NCBI GenBank assembly: GCA_905182995.1
Contig: CAJJDP010000057.1
Coordinates: forward strand, 6,676-70,675
Direction of reading: 5' to 3'
Length of the DNA stretch: 64,000 nucleotides
Source of the DNA: Paramecium octaurelia
Taxonomy: Eukaryota > Ciliophora > Oligohymenophorea > Peniculida > Parameciidae
Numbering within the stretch: the first letter of the stretch is position 1; the number at the start of each line of letters is the position of its first letter. The translations under genes and the position numbers were made by a program. The notes under the pieces were generated by a model that saw nothing but the letters and a program-made list of their open reading frames with translations, had not been told where the DNA came from and searched no databases. This document shows, one piece after another, positions 12,536-25,522 of the stretch.

Positions 12536-12788
12536 TCATGCGTCTGTTTGAGTTTTTTATCTCCAAGTTTTATAATCTGGATCATACATGAAGCCTTTTT
12601 CATTAGAAAACATGTAATCTATTAATTAAGATTGAGGATGATATCATACCTATCATTAACACTATTCCAAACATAAATGAAATAGTTAACCAAGCAAATC
12701 TAACAGCATCAATGGTAACAGCTGCAAATAATAATGTGATTAAGACGATGGTGAAAATAAGCGATTAGGAACATGAACAGCACGCCAT
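12536..12788 (-). CDS. Small two-helix membrane protein, unknown
   Basis: 73 aa after one 31-nt intron. Unspliced, the frame would stop early; spliced, it continues through a polar tail rich in Asp, Lys and Gln, and whole-codon arithmetic works. The N-terminus MACCSCSQ is Cys-rich (possible palmitoylation), followed by two hydrophobic stretches (FTIVLITLLFAAV and WLTISFMFGIVLMI) and the tail MFSNEKGFMYDPDYKTW. No family recognised. It is too short for most standard gene callers, but the intron and the polar, Tyr-containing tail argue for a real gene. Confidence 0.6.
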
Positions 12789-12839
12789 TTATTATTAATA
12801 TTTATTATTTATGTTTGAATTAAGGATTAATACATCATT

Positions 12840-14470
12840 TTTTTTTCTTCTCACACTTTTATTTTGGATCAACAATTAGAGCCTTAGATTCTCTCTTCTT
12901 TATTGTGTTTTGTCACTTATTCAATAAAGATCTAAAATGCTTAAAAAAAAGGGTCATCATTTATGATATAAAGCTGAAGACCCTACATATGGCTGTAATA
13001 AAAATCAAACTGCAAATTCTTCAAAGGGGATTGATCCATCTAGAATATTCTTGTAGAAAATAAGTTTATGAAAAATTTTTGAAAAATTCAAAAGCCTATC
13101 CTACTTAAATTCTAAGTGCCCAAACAGAAATTAGACATAATGTTGTTTCTACTTCGGTAATCAATATTTTTTGAAAAATACATCTAATATAGAAATTATC
13201 TGAAAAACCTTGTTTCTCAAAGTAAATCTTTTTATTTTTCATTCATTCTGCCTAATTCTTACAAACTAATGAAAGAATTTCTAGAGTTTGACCCAATTTA
13301 GTTAGCCTTTTCTAATCTTAAAGAGCCTTTTGAATTAGTCTACCGAACAGCAGAAAAATTTAATTACGCTTCAGAGGATCTATTAGTAATATCTATTAAC
13401 ACAGCATTCCATTTACTTTACAAAAGCTTCAATTGCTATAGTTTTATCAGAAACTGATAGCCAGTAGAATAAAGAGTAAGTTATATAACTATTTTTTCTT
13501 TCAGAATTGGAGAACCCAATGAAATTTCAATTTAAGTAATTAAATTGGCTAATTATATATCTTAATTAAGGACTAATAAGAATTAAGTGTAGTTTTAGAC
13601 TATTATTCAAATGTCCAGCTCAAAACATTTTAATCAACTTGGATATCAACCAAATTGCTGCCATTCATTTTTCCACAGTCCTAAATTAAATTGCCTTGGT
13701 AAAAAATTAAAGACATCCTCTTTTTACTGATAAAGTTGATATGTTTTTGGCTTTTCTTAATAGCTTTTCGATGTTTCGTCAATAAAAATGCACCAAGATT
13801 CTAGTTCTAGTATAACAAACACTTTTCAAAACCTGCAGAATTCTTAAGAATTTCAACTCTTCCTTTTAAATTAAATTCTTTCTCATTTTCTTTTTCCTAA
13901 GTAAACTTATAAGCTTCGGTTTATCATTTTTTAATGTTTCTTTCCCAATCTATTTATGCTACCATCTACTTTGAATTCCTTACTTCCTTTTTTACTTATC
14001 AAATTATTTCTAAAAATAGGCTAATTTAATTTTCAAAATTTTGACTTGTTGTATATTATTTCTCTAATCAACCCAAATATACGATTTATTATTATTGTGA
14101 ATAAAAATGTTTCCCAATTCATTTAGATGTTTTTCTTTTTTAAAAATTTTGGAGCCCAAATTATCTTGGTGCAATTTTAACTCTCAAATTAGTTAATGCT
14201 ATATCGGATAGATTACTAACTGAGCGTAAAATAAATTGTGTTTATTTTGATTAATTTTTCTTATATTTCTACATCAAACTATTTCCTCAAATTTTATTTT
14301 ATAAAACCTGCTGACCATCGCAATTCTCTTCTCTCATCTAAGAATATTTTTTGTGTAATTTGAACTTCATATTAATCCCATATTTAGAATCAAATATAAT
14401 CATACGTTTAAAAAATAACCATGACTTTTTTACAAATCCACGTCATTCTTAAAAATTCTCAATTTAGATC
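12840..14470 (-). pseudogene. Degenerate coding-like region, unrecognised protein
   Basis: On the minus strand several long TGA-free frames follow one another without linking cleanly by short introns. One segment (about 14380-14045) includes LDERRELRWSAGF; another (about 13880-13510) includes NSAGFEKCLLYQNQNLGAF; a third (about 13230-13030) reads FYIRCIFQKILITEVETTL. The amino-acid make-up is protein-like, but I found no start codon, no splice arrangement joining the blocks, and no domain I recognise. Either it is an intron-rich gene I failed to resolve or, more likely, one or two decayed genes. Treat the boundaries as rough. Confidence 0.35.
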
Positions 14471-14579
14471 AAGCCTTGATGTCTCCTACTGTATATTATT
14501 ACAATCTAGAAATTTTCAATATATTATAATTATAAATTGTTATTATAAAATCTAAGCTAATAAAATTTTATTAATTCAA

Positions 14580-15164
14580 ATGAAAATATCTGACGAAATC
14601 ATTCTAATGTATAATATTCTAAGAATTCTGGGCTGGAGTCAAACTATGGCCTTAATAATTTACTAAACCAAACATGAAATTGATGACATTTCAAATATTT
14701 TAAACATAGTCAAAGCTTTGACTATTGGAAAATGTTTTGAAATTGTTTTCATTAAATAATGCTAAGTGTTATCTCAAAGGAATATTTTGAAATATTAAAT
14801 ATTTCTAATGAGGCTCATATTTTAATGGTATTTCATGAGACCCTAATTATGTTTTTGCTCTTTTAGACAGACTATTAGTGGTTGGGCATTTATGGAAATT
14901 ACTGAATCATTGTATTACGTCAGCAAATCTGAATTTATGAAAAAGTTATTTTCGCTTTTAATATTTATCTTTGTCCCATTTACTTTAATAGGAATGATAA
15001 GAGTGATAAATCGAATAATCGAAAAACAAGAATAAGAAGATTATTTCAAGAGATTATTCCAATCGATTCTTGTAATATTTGTTGCTATTCAACTTTATAT
15101 CAATTTTAAAAGAATTGATTTTGGATAAAACAAAGTGGGAACTCGTAAAATAAAAGCATATTGA
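14580..15164 (+). CDS. 3-hydroxyacyl-CoA dehydratase-like (PTPLA/HACD) membrane protein
   Basis: 194 aa with no intron needed. The order of features follows the PTPLA/HACD family: YNILRILGW at the start (compare YN..R..GW), VKALTIGKCFEIV where the family has a VK..QT.A.LEI stretch, QVLSQRN for the QV.SR motif, and WAFMEITESLYYV for the W.ITEI.RY.FY catalytic helix, ending in two more hydrophobic segments. Known: the family dehydrates 3-hydroxyacyl-CoA in very-long-chain fatty acid elongation in the ER. The usual Arg-Tyr after the catalytic Glu is not conserved here, and other positions are divergent. It may be an inactive or specialised paralogue, or a gene starting to decay. Confidence 0.65.
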
Positions 15165-15467
15165 TTAACTTAATTATATTTATAATTAGCATGCTATATC
15201 ACTATTTCACTAAACTATATAAGATATCATAAACTGATTTTAACAATTCAAAATGAAATTACGTGACAATTTTCATTAATTAATGAAAAATATGTTCTTA
15301 AAGTAAATGCTTTCTCACTCATTTCGAAATCTCCTTAATTTGCCATAAGGATTATTAAATAACTATAAATTTATATGTTATGGTTGAGTTTCAACAATAA
15401 TTTCTTGTATTTTGGCAATCATTTCATTATAATTAAGAATTGAAAATAATTATTATTCAGTCAATAA
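15165..15467. other. Intergenic spacer
   Basis: About 300 bp of AT-rich sequence between two plus-strand genes. No gene or RNA seen. Confidence 0.5.
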
Positions 15468-17937
15468 ATGCAGCTTATAAGTGATCGTGAAGATCCAGAA
15501 CACTTAATAACCTAGGGAGCATGTTCTGTAGACATTCCAATATAAAGAAACAGACCCTCCTCACAATATATGTTTCACGGTTCCCAGAACAGAAAATTAA
15601 AAACTTAAACTACTGTTTCTATATTTGGGTATTACAGTTGATTAATTGACAGGACATTTAATACGTAAGAAGATAAAACAACAATAACTAGAGATACTAG
15701 GAGTGTATTTGTTAGGATTGTAAGAAAATTGATCATCATATAATGTTTTTTTGATTCATTAGAATAGTATCGAAAGGAGAGATTGTAATAGAGAATAGAG
15801 TTTTATTTTCAAAAAAGAACGAAAATGATTCCATTTTATCCAGATGATTGTTTTATTGTTTTGTGGATGAAAGTCATAACCCTACTGTAATTTTGCTCAT
15901 GCATTATTTACCCGCTGTTTATTACATTCAATGAGTTAGAAGGAGACTTACAAATCATAGTGATTATTTTGGATATTTTTTTCTCATTAGACATGCTATT
16001 AACATTTTTGACAGCATATATCGATGAAACATCTTCATTAAAAATAAATAGTTTTGATATTGCTACACATTATTTAAAAACATGGTTTACCTTTGATCTA
16101 ATATCAATTTTTCCTTGGATTTAATTAGGTTTGGATAATTTGAGATTTTTCAGACTTTGCAGAATATTAAAATATTTTATCTACAAATAAAAGCACAGCT
16201 ATAAAGGTTAAGCAGAATAACAAAAAGTGGTACCATCATTTATGCCAGATAATAATATACAATTAAAGGAAGGAATTAAGTTTATAATTGATGTTATGGT
16301 GACAGCTTTTCTATTGATACATATATTTGCTTGTGGGTATCATTATTTACTGGAGATAGAATATATAGATGCATTTTATCAGTCTACTCAAACGATAACT
16401 ACTATTGGATATGGTGATTGTTCTAAATTCATAATTTATGAATATCAAACTTTGTGGTTGATAGTAGGAGTTGGGTTTTATACTTTTACAATAGGTGATT
16501 TTGCATACATGATGTAGAGATCAGGGATTAATTAGGATGATGAATGTTATTTCTAATTGGAATAATTGTGTTATATATCTGATTTCCCAGAAAAGATAAA
16601 ATATTAGTTTTAAAGATTCATCTCAACCAATTTAAATAACAATGCCTTCTGGTCAAGCTACCATAAGAAAATGGTTCACGATTTGCCATATTAAATATAA
16701 AACTATTTGGTTTTAAGTGGAATGCTTCAAATTTGTGAGGCTGTGCCTTTCTTTATGTAAGACATTAATTTTACAATTGAATTACTAAACAATGTCCAAT
16801 TCTTTGTGATTGAAGAGAATGATCTAATTTATAGAGAGGGATAGAATTCGAATGAGATTTATTTCTTATTACAGGGTGATGTGAGGATTATGACTAAGAC
16901 AAAATTCACCTTATTAAATATCTTAGAAGGAACAATGTTCGGAGAATTCGAAGCGATAGAAGAAACACTAAGAGCTACTTATGCTGTAGCTCTATAAAGA
17001 TCGTTGATTTTAAAAGTTGATTATGCAATACTAGAAAAATCTATGAAGAATAGTCCAAATTTATACTTTGAGGTTTAACAATTATTTCATAGAAGACGCA
17101 AATTGTTGATAAATAACCTGAAAGTTGAGAAATGTATGTATCTATGAACCATATTAGTTAGCTTAACGAAAAAAGGTTAGGAGATCGGTTTTAATTCAAT
17201 TCAGCCATGAATAATTGTAATATACTAGATAGGAGATGAAAAAGTAAAGAGAAATAAGAGAATTAAAAAATATTAATGAATATAATCAATTGGTTCTCCA
17301 GTTATTGATAGATAAAAAGAGACACAAATATGACTAATTATTAGCAAGATTTAAGTCTGTTGTGTTTCGTATTATTCATTTCAATTAATAATTGAACCGA
17401 ACTCCACCAGAAGATTGGAAAGATTTAGATAATTACAATCTAATTAAGAGAGTATTTCCACTGCGTTGTTTGTCAGATAAGTTTTAAGTATTTTTTCGGA
17501 AGTCCTCATCAGTCCACAGTTAATCAGTCAATCGGAGTTCAATTCGGCGAAGAATAGACAACAAGAAATATACTAAATATCATTGGAGACTAAGTGATGT
17601 TTAAATAAAATAGATTATTTTAATGCACAACAAAAGATCAGTGAAAGTATATCCAACTTTAAGCAACATTGTTTAGACTTACTAAGGAGGTACTGTAGCA
17701 TCTTCTCCTTAGAGAATTAATAGGTATTACCCGAGATGGATAAAAGATTTGGTGTAAGAGGATTACACTTCAGAAGAGATGGAACAATTTATATGGAAAT
17801 ATCATCAAATCAATAAAAGATTAGATCGAATAGATAAAATGTGGACGAAAGGATTAATCCTCAGATTTGACAAGTTTAAGTTGAAAAGTTAAAATGATTT
17901 GGATCATCTTGATACGGAATCTTCAGATGAAAAATGA
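15468..17937 (+). CDS. K+ channel with cyclic-nucleotide-binding domain (EAG/CNG superfamily)
   Basis: 805 aa after two introns (24 nt near 15631; 28 nt at 17134-17161). Six hydrophobic segments are visible. The S4 region NLRFFRLCRILKYF has spaced Arg residues like a reduced voltage sensor. The pore reads TTIGYGD, a K+ selectivity filter. The C-terminal binding domain is well kept: FLLQGDVRIMT, then FGEFEAIEETLRATYA, with the FGE and the Arg that contacts the cyclic-nucleotide phosphate. A basic tail of about 250 residues follows. Known: such channels set membrane potential and can respond to cAMP or cGMP; Paramecium uses K+ conductances in ciliary reversal. The kelch gene downstream is on the same strand 139 bp away. 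Confidence 0.9.
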
Positions 17938-18076
17938 AACCTTAATGAGCATCTGCTTCTTTTTCTTTGCAATTCTTTTATGATTATTTATATGAAATTA
18001 TTGAATGAATTACTTTTTTAAGAACATAAGTTAAGTTTCCTTTACAATTATTATTTTATTTGTCTATAATCAGTGA

Positions 18077-19856
18077 ATGAATGCTGCTAACTTAAATTTA
18101 GAAAGAGACAATTATAAGGATTTATTGAAGAGTATAAAGGATGAATCAATGCAACTTGCCATACGACATCAAAGCAATTCATAATATGTTTTGGAGAAAA
18201 AAAGGAAATAAAAAATGGAAACTGAGCATAAATTCACGTTGGCTCTTCCAAGCATAGAAAACAGTACTTTAGAAGATATTTCTTCTCATTTTCATTCCAT
18301 TCGAAGAAGCTAACCTGGAGGATTTTGTGAATTAATAGCCAATAAATCTTAATAAAAGTTTATTTAGCAAAGCTTTCTTGAATTACAAAGAAACAAAATG
18401 TCTCAAACTTATAGAGACATTAGTTTAAGCGAAAGGAAATTTAAATCCATGTAACGTAAAGTTCCTCATCGAGAACCATTAACATTAAAATATTTAGAAA
18501 AATAGTTGGGAATATCTAAAAGCCCTGAAAAACAAATTTTGCCCACTGTTTAAAGACAATAATAATAGAAAAGAAAGATTACAGAGGAAGACATCAAAGA
18601 AGAATAGCCAGTTGTCTCATTTTTCGAAGAAACTTTAAACTCTTATTCTTACGCTGTCCCTAGCAGAAGAGAGTCTGCCTAGATTGGTGTTGTCAGAGAT
18701 AGAATGTATGTCTATGGAGGAATGAGCGGAGCTGGAATAACTAATGAAATTTGGTGGTTCGACTTAAGTAAATATTTAAATAAAGCCAATAGAAAAGCAG
18801 GAATGGAGTAATTATTGTTCAAATGTTTAATTATTTATAACCAGTCATTCAATGGTGGTATGGAAATAGTTTTTGGTGTTATTTGGGGGATCTGGGTATT
18901 ATGATCATAAAATGAAAATCAGGTAAGTGTATTCCACTCTTGGATTCTTTAATACATTGACTAACTAGTGGACAACATCTTTGGAATCAGTGGAACCCAG
19001 AAGGGAACATAAAGCTTCAGTGCTCTTCGGAAAATTGATGGTAATAACTGGTGGATTAGATTCAGCAGAAAAACTACTGAATGACACCTTAATTTATTCC
19101 TTGGAGTCTAAGAGATGGACTGGTTAGAAATTGTTATTTGAAGAAGGAATTGCATAACATGCTTAATGCACCGCATATGATAATAAGAGAAATATTGAAA
19201 CTGTTTATATGTTTGGTGGATAAACTGCAAAATTGAACTCGTTCCCTTTAATGAAGATGATATTTTATGGACTTCATCCTGTTGGCTGGGAGAAGGTATA
19301 ATATACAGGTTAAGCACCTGAGGGTAGATACAATCACACCATGGAGAATGTTGGCGATTACCTGATTTTAATTGGTGGCAGATCCTAAGAGAAGAAGGAA
19401 TATTAGAATGAGATTTATATTTTCCATCTTCAAAAGAGTTATTGGACTATAGCATAAAGATAAGGGTTGTAGACAAAAAGATGGAGTCATTCTAGTTGCG
19501 TGTATGGTAGCAACATTCTATGTTTTGGAGGAATAGGTGAAAATACATATTTGCCTCCTCACATATATTAAATAGAAACTGATAATTTCAAGATCAAAGG
19601 CAAGATTGTGGTTGTTAAACCATTATCAACTATAGATGAGGAAATCACTAGCAACAGTCCTCCTATGATAATCACAAGAGAATAGGAGTAGGATTCTAAG
19701 AAGGTTTGTAGATTGGAGAAATTCAGAAAAGCAAGAAAAATGTATGAACAAATTACAACTTATTTGCCATTGCCTAAGTTGAAAACACCTAAAATGAGAT
19801 ACGACCTCTTAATTCATTTTGTTAAGAACGTACTGAAATAAATTGGTTACATCTGA
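18077..19856 (+). CDS. Kelch-repeat protein
   Basis: 584 aa with one 25-nt intron (18768-18792). An N-terminal polar region of about 190 residues precedes roughly six kelch blades, each with the Gly-Gly pair and the downstream Trp: YVYGGM, LVLFGGSG, VITGGLD, YMFGGQT, ILIGGRS and LCFGGIG, several followed by a Trp strand (SKRWTG, PVGWEKV, QKSYWTI). No BTB, F-box or other partner domain is seen. Known: kelch propellers are protein-interaction platforms. The start is the first ATG of the overlapping ATGAATG; frame arithmetic selects it. It follows a K+ channel gene directly, an arrangement repeated at 57.5 kb. Confidence 0.88.
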
Positions 19857-19940
19857 ATATAATTTTAGAATAAATATTCTATTCATTTTAAATTTAAATA
19901 ATGGTAATATAATTATTTTATTGAAATTATATATACTCAT

Positions 19941-22047
19941 ATGGATGCCATGAGTTGTAATGTCTGCGGAAATAGATTGGTTATTAAGGGTATTTCACTT
20001 GTTTGCACTGGATGTGGAAATGCTACTGTATGAAAATATCACTTATAATTAGAGAAGCAATCATATATTCTCAACTGAACAAGAATATTAAAAGTAAATA
20101 CTCAAAAGAACTACCTCGCATATTATGCAAAGGAAAGAAAGAGAAATTCAACTCAATCTTACATTATCAGAACACATTAAATAAAATTGGATATAATATT
20201 TAGCAGCATTTACTAAGTTTATTAATTTTATAGGAAAGCAATTGAATTTAGATATCAAACCACTTTTTTCAAGATATTTGCATCATCACATCAATCAGCC
20301 AGTCAATTCAAATTGGACTATAGCAAGGAAGGGACATTAAGCATTTTCTGAGAATAGAGTTGTCAATTCCAAATACAAATTTAATAAATCCAACACAGAA
20401 TCGACCTTCAATATTAAAGTAGAAGATGACTTTGATCATGATTTCGAAAAATAACTATAAAATAATTTTACATAGGATTAATAAAATTAAAGTTCTATAA
20501 TAGAAATCTAATAAATTAAAAAGAAAATATCCAAACCAAAAACACCATTCTATTAAAAAAGAGTCATCAAACTATAATTAAGACAAGGAAGTAATCTAGT
20601 TTAAAATACTTCTAAAAGAAAACAATCAGTCCACAGAAAAGGATCTCAGATACTAGACATACCTGTTAATTAAGATAAATCAACATTTATTAATGGTTTA
20701 CTTTCTTCAACTAATCTTACAAATACTATTTATTATGCTTTGATTGAAATCTATTTTGAAAAGTTCTACAGTACCACAACTAATGATTTAAGTTTGGCAA
20801 TCAAAAAGATTAAAAATATTAAAACAAATTCAAATAATGCTTAAGTTCTCTCACTTAAATCAATAAGCTAAGAATTACTTTAAGAAATGTCTCCTTTCTT
20901 ATAAAAAGAGTATCTATTAGTTTAAGATATCTTAATTTATATGTTAGGATGCCCAAATAGTTTTTAAGAGATGTCTGAGCAATGGAATCATTTGGATTTT
21001 AAGACTCTAAACAAAAATCTAAAGAAAAGAAATGTGAATTTCATTTCCAGAAAAATAAAGTACATTTAACAATTTTTGAAAGCCTGTTAATAAAAGGAAA
21101 TAAATACATAGGAAACTGATGTAACAGTCAATATAAACAATAAACTGTTTTCTAAAAAAAAAGTAAATTTGATACCATTAGATTTTACTTTTGGGCTAAT
21201 TCTGATATATGCTACAAATCTGATCTAAGGAAATAAGTTATTTCCAAGTAAATTAATCTAATTGATAAAACAAAAAGAAATCAATTATTTAGAAGGGTTT
21301 TCACATTTAATGGGTGACACCACAAACCAATATTTAACAATCCCTTAACATCTGCCTAAAACTGGATTCATCAGACATCAAGCTGTGAAATTATTAAAAC
21401 AATTTAATATTGAATATTAGGAATCTAATAGGGAATAGTTTCTAGATATGTTCAAAAGTATTTGCATTGAATTAAAAATATCTCAATAAATCTACAACAT
21501 TGCATTGACATTTGAGTAAAAGTACTTTATCAATTTGAATATTCATAATAGTGAACACGATATCTATTCTTGCAGTTTAATCTTGTTGGCATTTAAATAT
21601 TACATTTATATTGATAAGTTAAGCGCAATTAAAGATTTATCTTTGATGTTTGAGTATTGCAAGAATATCTAACCTTACGATTACAAAGATTTAGAGGATT
21701 GTACTCTTGATAATTTACGATAAAAATTGAGTGCTTTATAAAGTTTTGATCAATATTATGGTGATAGGGACCTGAATATAAAGTTGAATTCAAAATTATA
21801 ATAATTAGATAGCTATTTTGAATAGCAAATAATATAAGAATATCATAAGCAGGTTTAAACTGTCGAGATAACAAATGAAGTCTAAATAAATATCATTCAT
21901 GAGGATTGGGACTTCTATAAAACAGGAGATTTTGAGTTTGAGGCTCCGGAAGTAAGATTTTTGGAGATGAAATTAAGTAATTACATTGAAGATGACGAAA
22001 ACTCTATAATTAATTTATTTCATGAGTTGGAAAGAGTCTTGGTTTGA
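19941..22047 (+). CDS. TAF1B/Rrn7-like RNA polymerase I initiation factor
   Basis: 693 aa with one 25-nt intron (20028-20052) that removes an in-frame TGA. The N-terminus is a zinc ribbon (CNVCG..CTGCG). The middle carries the signature of the Rrn7/TAF1B cyclin-like region: DFTFGLILIYATNLI followed by FPSKLIQLIKQKEINYLEGF, close in layout to the family's LI.W...G.LPYL.AF motif. The linker between ribbon and core is long and Lys-rich. Known: TAF1B/Rrn7 is a TFIIB-like subunit of the Pol I core factor (SL1) that recruits polymerase to rDNA promoters. Ciliate versions are very divergent, so this rests on the ribbon plus the core motif. Function in rRNA transcription is inferred. Confidence 0.75.
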
Positions 22048-22161
22048 TAAATTTTGTGTATAGCAACAGGAATAATGAAAATACTTAAAATAAATATCTT
22101 ATGATTATGTTATTTTTAATATGATTATTATATGAAAATTCTTCACTGCAGATGCACTGTC

Positions 22162-22401
22162 TCAGCATAGTTGATTAAAAATCTCATATGAGTACTTGAT
22201 GCTCCGGCATGGTAAACAGCACATTTCTCTATAGAAATTATTAAATTTGATTAGATTACTTAAGCATTCTGTTTCAGACTCATTAAAATCTCTATTCACT
22301 TTTAATGCTCCACATCTTTTACTGCAATCTTTGGTTGCTCTAGTCATATAATACAATGCTTAAGCACCGACTCCCCAATCAATTTCTTGTTCTTCAGACA
22401 T
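22162..22401 (-). CDS. Small Tim-like mitochondrial chaperone candidate
   Basis: 79 aa, no intron. The core reads CSKRC, then 18 residues with FNESETECLSN, then NFYREM. Small Tim proteins (Tim8/9/10/13) have twin CX3C motifs with an E..CL.NC second motif. Here the first CX3C is intact and the second keeps its first Cys but has Leu where the last Cys should be. Extra Cys residues (CCLPC) follow shortly after. Known: small Tims ferry hydrophobic precursors across the mitochondrial intermembrane space and need both disulphides. Either this copy uses a different Cys partner, or the resemblance is chance. Confidence 0.5.
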
Positions 22402-22757
22402 TCGATGAAATGTTTAATATTAAAAATATTAATACTTGATTGAATATAATTTAATTTTATAGCATTCCAATTAAGTACAAAAAGGTTCATGTGGACTGTC
22501 TCAATGGGTTATACAATATTGACTTATTAATTAAAAGATCAATAAGTTAAGTTAGTGAGATGGTAGAATTCACAATTTTAGCTTCCTCAAGTTATAAAAA
22601 TGTGGGAATTGATTTAGTAACTCTTAAAAATATATTTGAAATTGGTTGAAGGAAGAATTAATTTAATTAATTAAAGAGTAGAATGAATATAAATAATAAG
22701 TATTTAAGTTTTATAGAAAATAGAATGTATACCGTGAATAATTTTTTATATATTAAA
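22402..22757. other. Divergent promoter region, no gene seen
   Basis: About 350 bp between a minus-strand and a plus-strand start codon. It presumably carries both promoters. No RNA gene or open frame recognised. Confidence 0.5.
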
Positions 22758-25093
22758 ATGCAAAATAAATTATTGGATAAAGTTTAGGAGGAAAACGCTA
22801 GCAACAAAATGAGCAAATTGTTCAAAGGAGGCTAAAATGATTATTATGTTTCAATGAAAGAGGAAGATAGCCATCAAATTGAAATGAACAAAATATAGAG
22901 GAAAAAAGTGTTTTTATCAGGTAGTGAGGATGAAGAGGAAAGATTGCCAATACCAATAATTAAATAGGAAGATAATAAATGTAAGATGATTGTTATTCTA
23001 TTAGAAATGTAAGTGTATCAACAACCAGAGATGAGGAAGAGTGACATTTTAGATGAAGTGCCGTCATAAGAAAATATGGATGGGTTAAATGGGATGGGAC
23101 AGTTTGAGCTCTCTCCCATTAACATCCAAGCTGGAAAAAAGAAAAACAAAACAAAGAAAAACAAGTCAAAAAAGAAAAAAGTGAAGCATCAAGCATTACC
23201 ATTCAATTGGAATACTTATAAATTCTTATTACACTATCCCTTATAACATTTAAAACTAACTATATTAGTGAATGTATTGATAGTATTATCAGCTGTAGCA
23301 CAAATGTTATTACCTTGGATACTTGGTAGATTGATTGATGCAATCACTAAGAATGTATAATAGGCTCAAACTTCAGACACAGATCCAATAAATAATAAAG
23401 ATATTCCCAATAATCTTATTGATGAAGAATTGCATTCAAAATTATCAAAACAATTTTTATATGTTTTGGCAACCTATACTGTACTATCCTTGGTACGAGC
23501 ATTTGCCAATTAAATATGGTAAGAACAAATATATAATGATATGAGAGAGGATGTATTAAAATCCTTTTTATCCTTTGATTTAACCTTCTTTAACACATAT
23601 AGGAATGGTGAAATTATATCTAGAATGACAAATGATTTGCAATCTGCTAAATCAGCTGTCAGTGGAAATATTATTTTACTAATAAGAAATTGTTGTTTGA
23701 CAATTTTCAATATAATAATCTTATTCGCATTGTCTTGGAAAGTGACATTGGCAATTTTAGCACCTATGCCCTTGTATACTGTTCTCACAACAATTCATAC
23801 AAGACTCGGAAAAAAGTTCGAAAAATTAGGTTAAGACTACCAAGCTAAACTAACAGCCTTAGCAGATGAGATAGTTTCAGGAGTAGTTACAGTAAAGAGT
23901 TTCTGTACGGAACAATTTGAAATCAAGAAATTTCACAAATAATTAGATTTAAATATTAAATTGGCATAAAAAAGAGGAGTAAATAATGGGTGTTATCAAG
24001 CATCGAGTGCTTTATTTACCTAATTAGGTTCCTTAATAGTGTTATGGTATGGAGGCAGATTAGCAATGAATAATTCAGCAGAACTATCAGCTGGGTATAA
24101 TATCATCAATATTTTTTTAGTGACTTAACTACTATTATCCTATATTCAATACAATTATCTACATCCAGTTCAAATATAAGTGAATCCTTTGCTAAGATTG
24201 TGAGTGCTACTGGAGCTTTTGAAGGAGTTCTTGATATGCTTAGATGGGAGTCTCTTGTAAAAGAAGCACCTGATGCTATAGATCACATAACCCCAACAGG
24301 AGAGATTTAATTTAAAAAAGTTGTGTTTTCATATCCAAACTCTTAAGTTTAAGTATTGAAGGGAATCTCACTCAAAATTAACAAGGGAGAATATGTAGCA
24401 TTTGTCGGACCTAGTGGCAGTGGAAAGTCAACAATCATGCATTTGTTAGAGAGATTTTATGATCCATAACAAGGTTCCATATATTTTGATGAAATTAACA
24501 TTAAATAATTCAAGCTCAAGGCTTTGAGAAAGGCCATAGGGTTGGTCTCTTAAGATCCAGTATTATTTGAAGGAACGATAGAATCAAATATTATTTATGG
24601 GACTGAAAATTACACAAAGGATGATTTTGAATGGGCTACTAAGGCTGCAGGAGTGTGGTAATTTGTATCTGATAAATTCAAATTCCCTCATGGATTTGAT
24701 ACTTTTGTTGGAGAACATGGTTATACTTTAAGTGGGGGTTAGAAGTAAAGAATTGTGATTGCCAGGGCTTTATTGAAGAGGCCGAAAATATTAATTTTTG
24801 ATGAAGCAACATCAGCTCTAGATGCAGAAAGCGAATTTCAAGTTCAATCTGCTATCGATGAGTTAATTTAAAAGGGAAGCAAAAATATTACTGTTCTAGT
24901 CATTGCACATAGATTGAGTACGATTGTCAATTGCAACAGAATTGTTGTATTACAAAATGGTGTTGTAGCAGAGCAGGGAACGCATTAAGAATTGCTGAAC
25001 AATCCTGATGGAATTTATAGACAGTTGGTAGAAAGATAACTATCGGGAGTTATTGATTCAAAGGACAACGATGGAGATTCAGAAGCTTAATGA
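22758..25093 (+). CDS. ABCB-type half ABC transporter
   Basis: About 760-770 aa; one 26-nt intron near 24094 is certain and a 24-nt one near 22980 is likely. A charged, Lys-rich N-terminus leads to a six-helix membrane domain ([36 protein letters not shown]). A full nucleotide-binding domain follows: Walker [11 protein letters not shown]-loop [10 protein letters not shown], signature LSGGQKQR, Walker [13 protein letters not shown], and switch His in VIAHRLSTI. One membrane domain plus one ATPase domain makes it a half-transporter that must dimerise, in the TAP/ABCB8/ABCB10 branch. The substrate cannot be read from sequence. No clear mitochondrial presequence is visible, so location is open. 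Confidence 0.93.
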
Positions 25094-25141
25094 TATGAAA
25101 TTTTAATTATTTTATTTAACAAAAATATTATTAATTATTTT

Positions 25142-25519
25142 ATGCAATTAATCAAATCATTCATATTGGCACCTAAACAAGAATATACTAGACATGAAGC
25201 GGAGTTCATTCAAAGGTTTATGAAGATACTCGAAGATGAACTCATTATTTAGCATTCAAACAAATAATCTATTTAAAGAGAAAATTGCAGCAACAAAATA
25301 CCTTCGATTGTGAATCATCGATTAAGATCTTACAGTACTAATGTCTAGAGTACTAGTAAATTAAATGATTAACTTCAAATATCCAAAATTGAAAAGACTA
25401 AAAAATCTAAAATAGAGTTGCTACCAAAATTATCCATAAGATAGTTTGAATTTAAGGACATTGAAAAGCCATACAGGAAAAGAAAAATAATCTAAAGTAA
25501 AAAGAATATAAAATAATGA
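25142..25519 (+). CDS. Short basic protein, unknown
   Basis: 125 aa, no intron. Rich in Lys, Gln, Ser and Ile with no hydrophobic segment; near the start it reads APKQEYTRHEAEFI, and the tail has several Lys/Arg clusters (KTKKSK, YRKRK). No family recognised. It follows the ABC transporter by 48 bp and its stop lies only 3 bp from the stop of the opposite-strand gene. Confidence 0.55.
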
Positions 25520-25522
25520 TAC

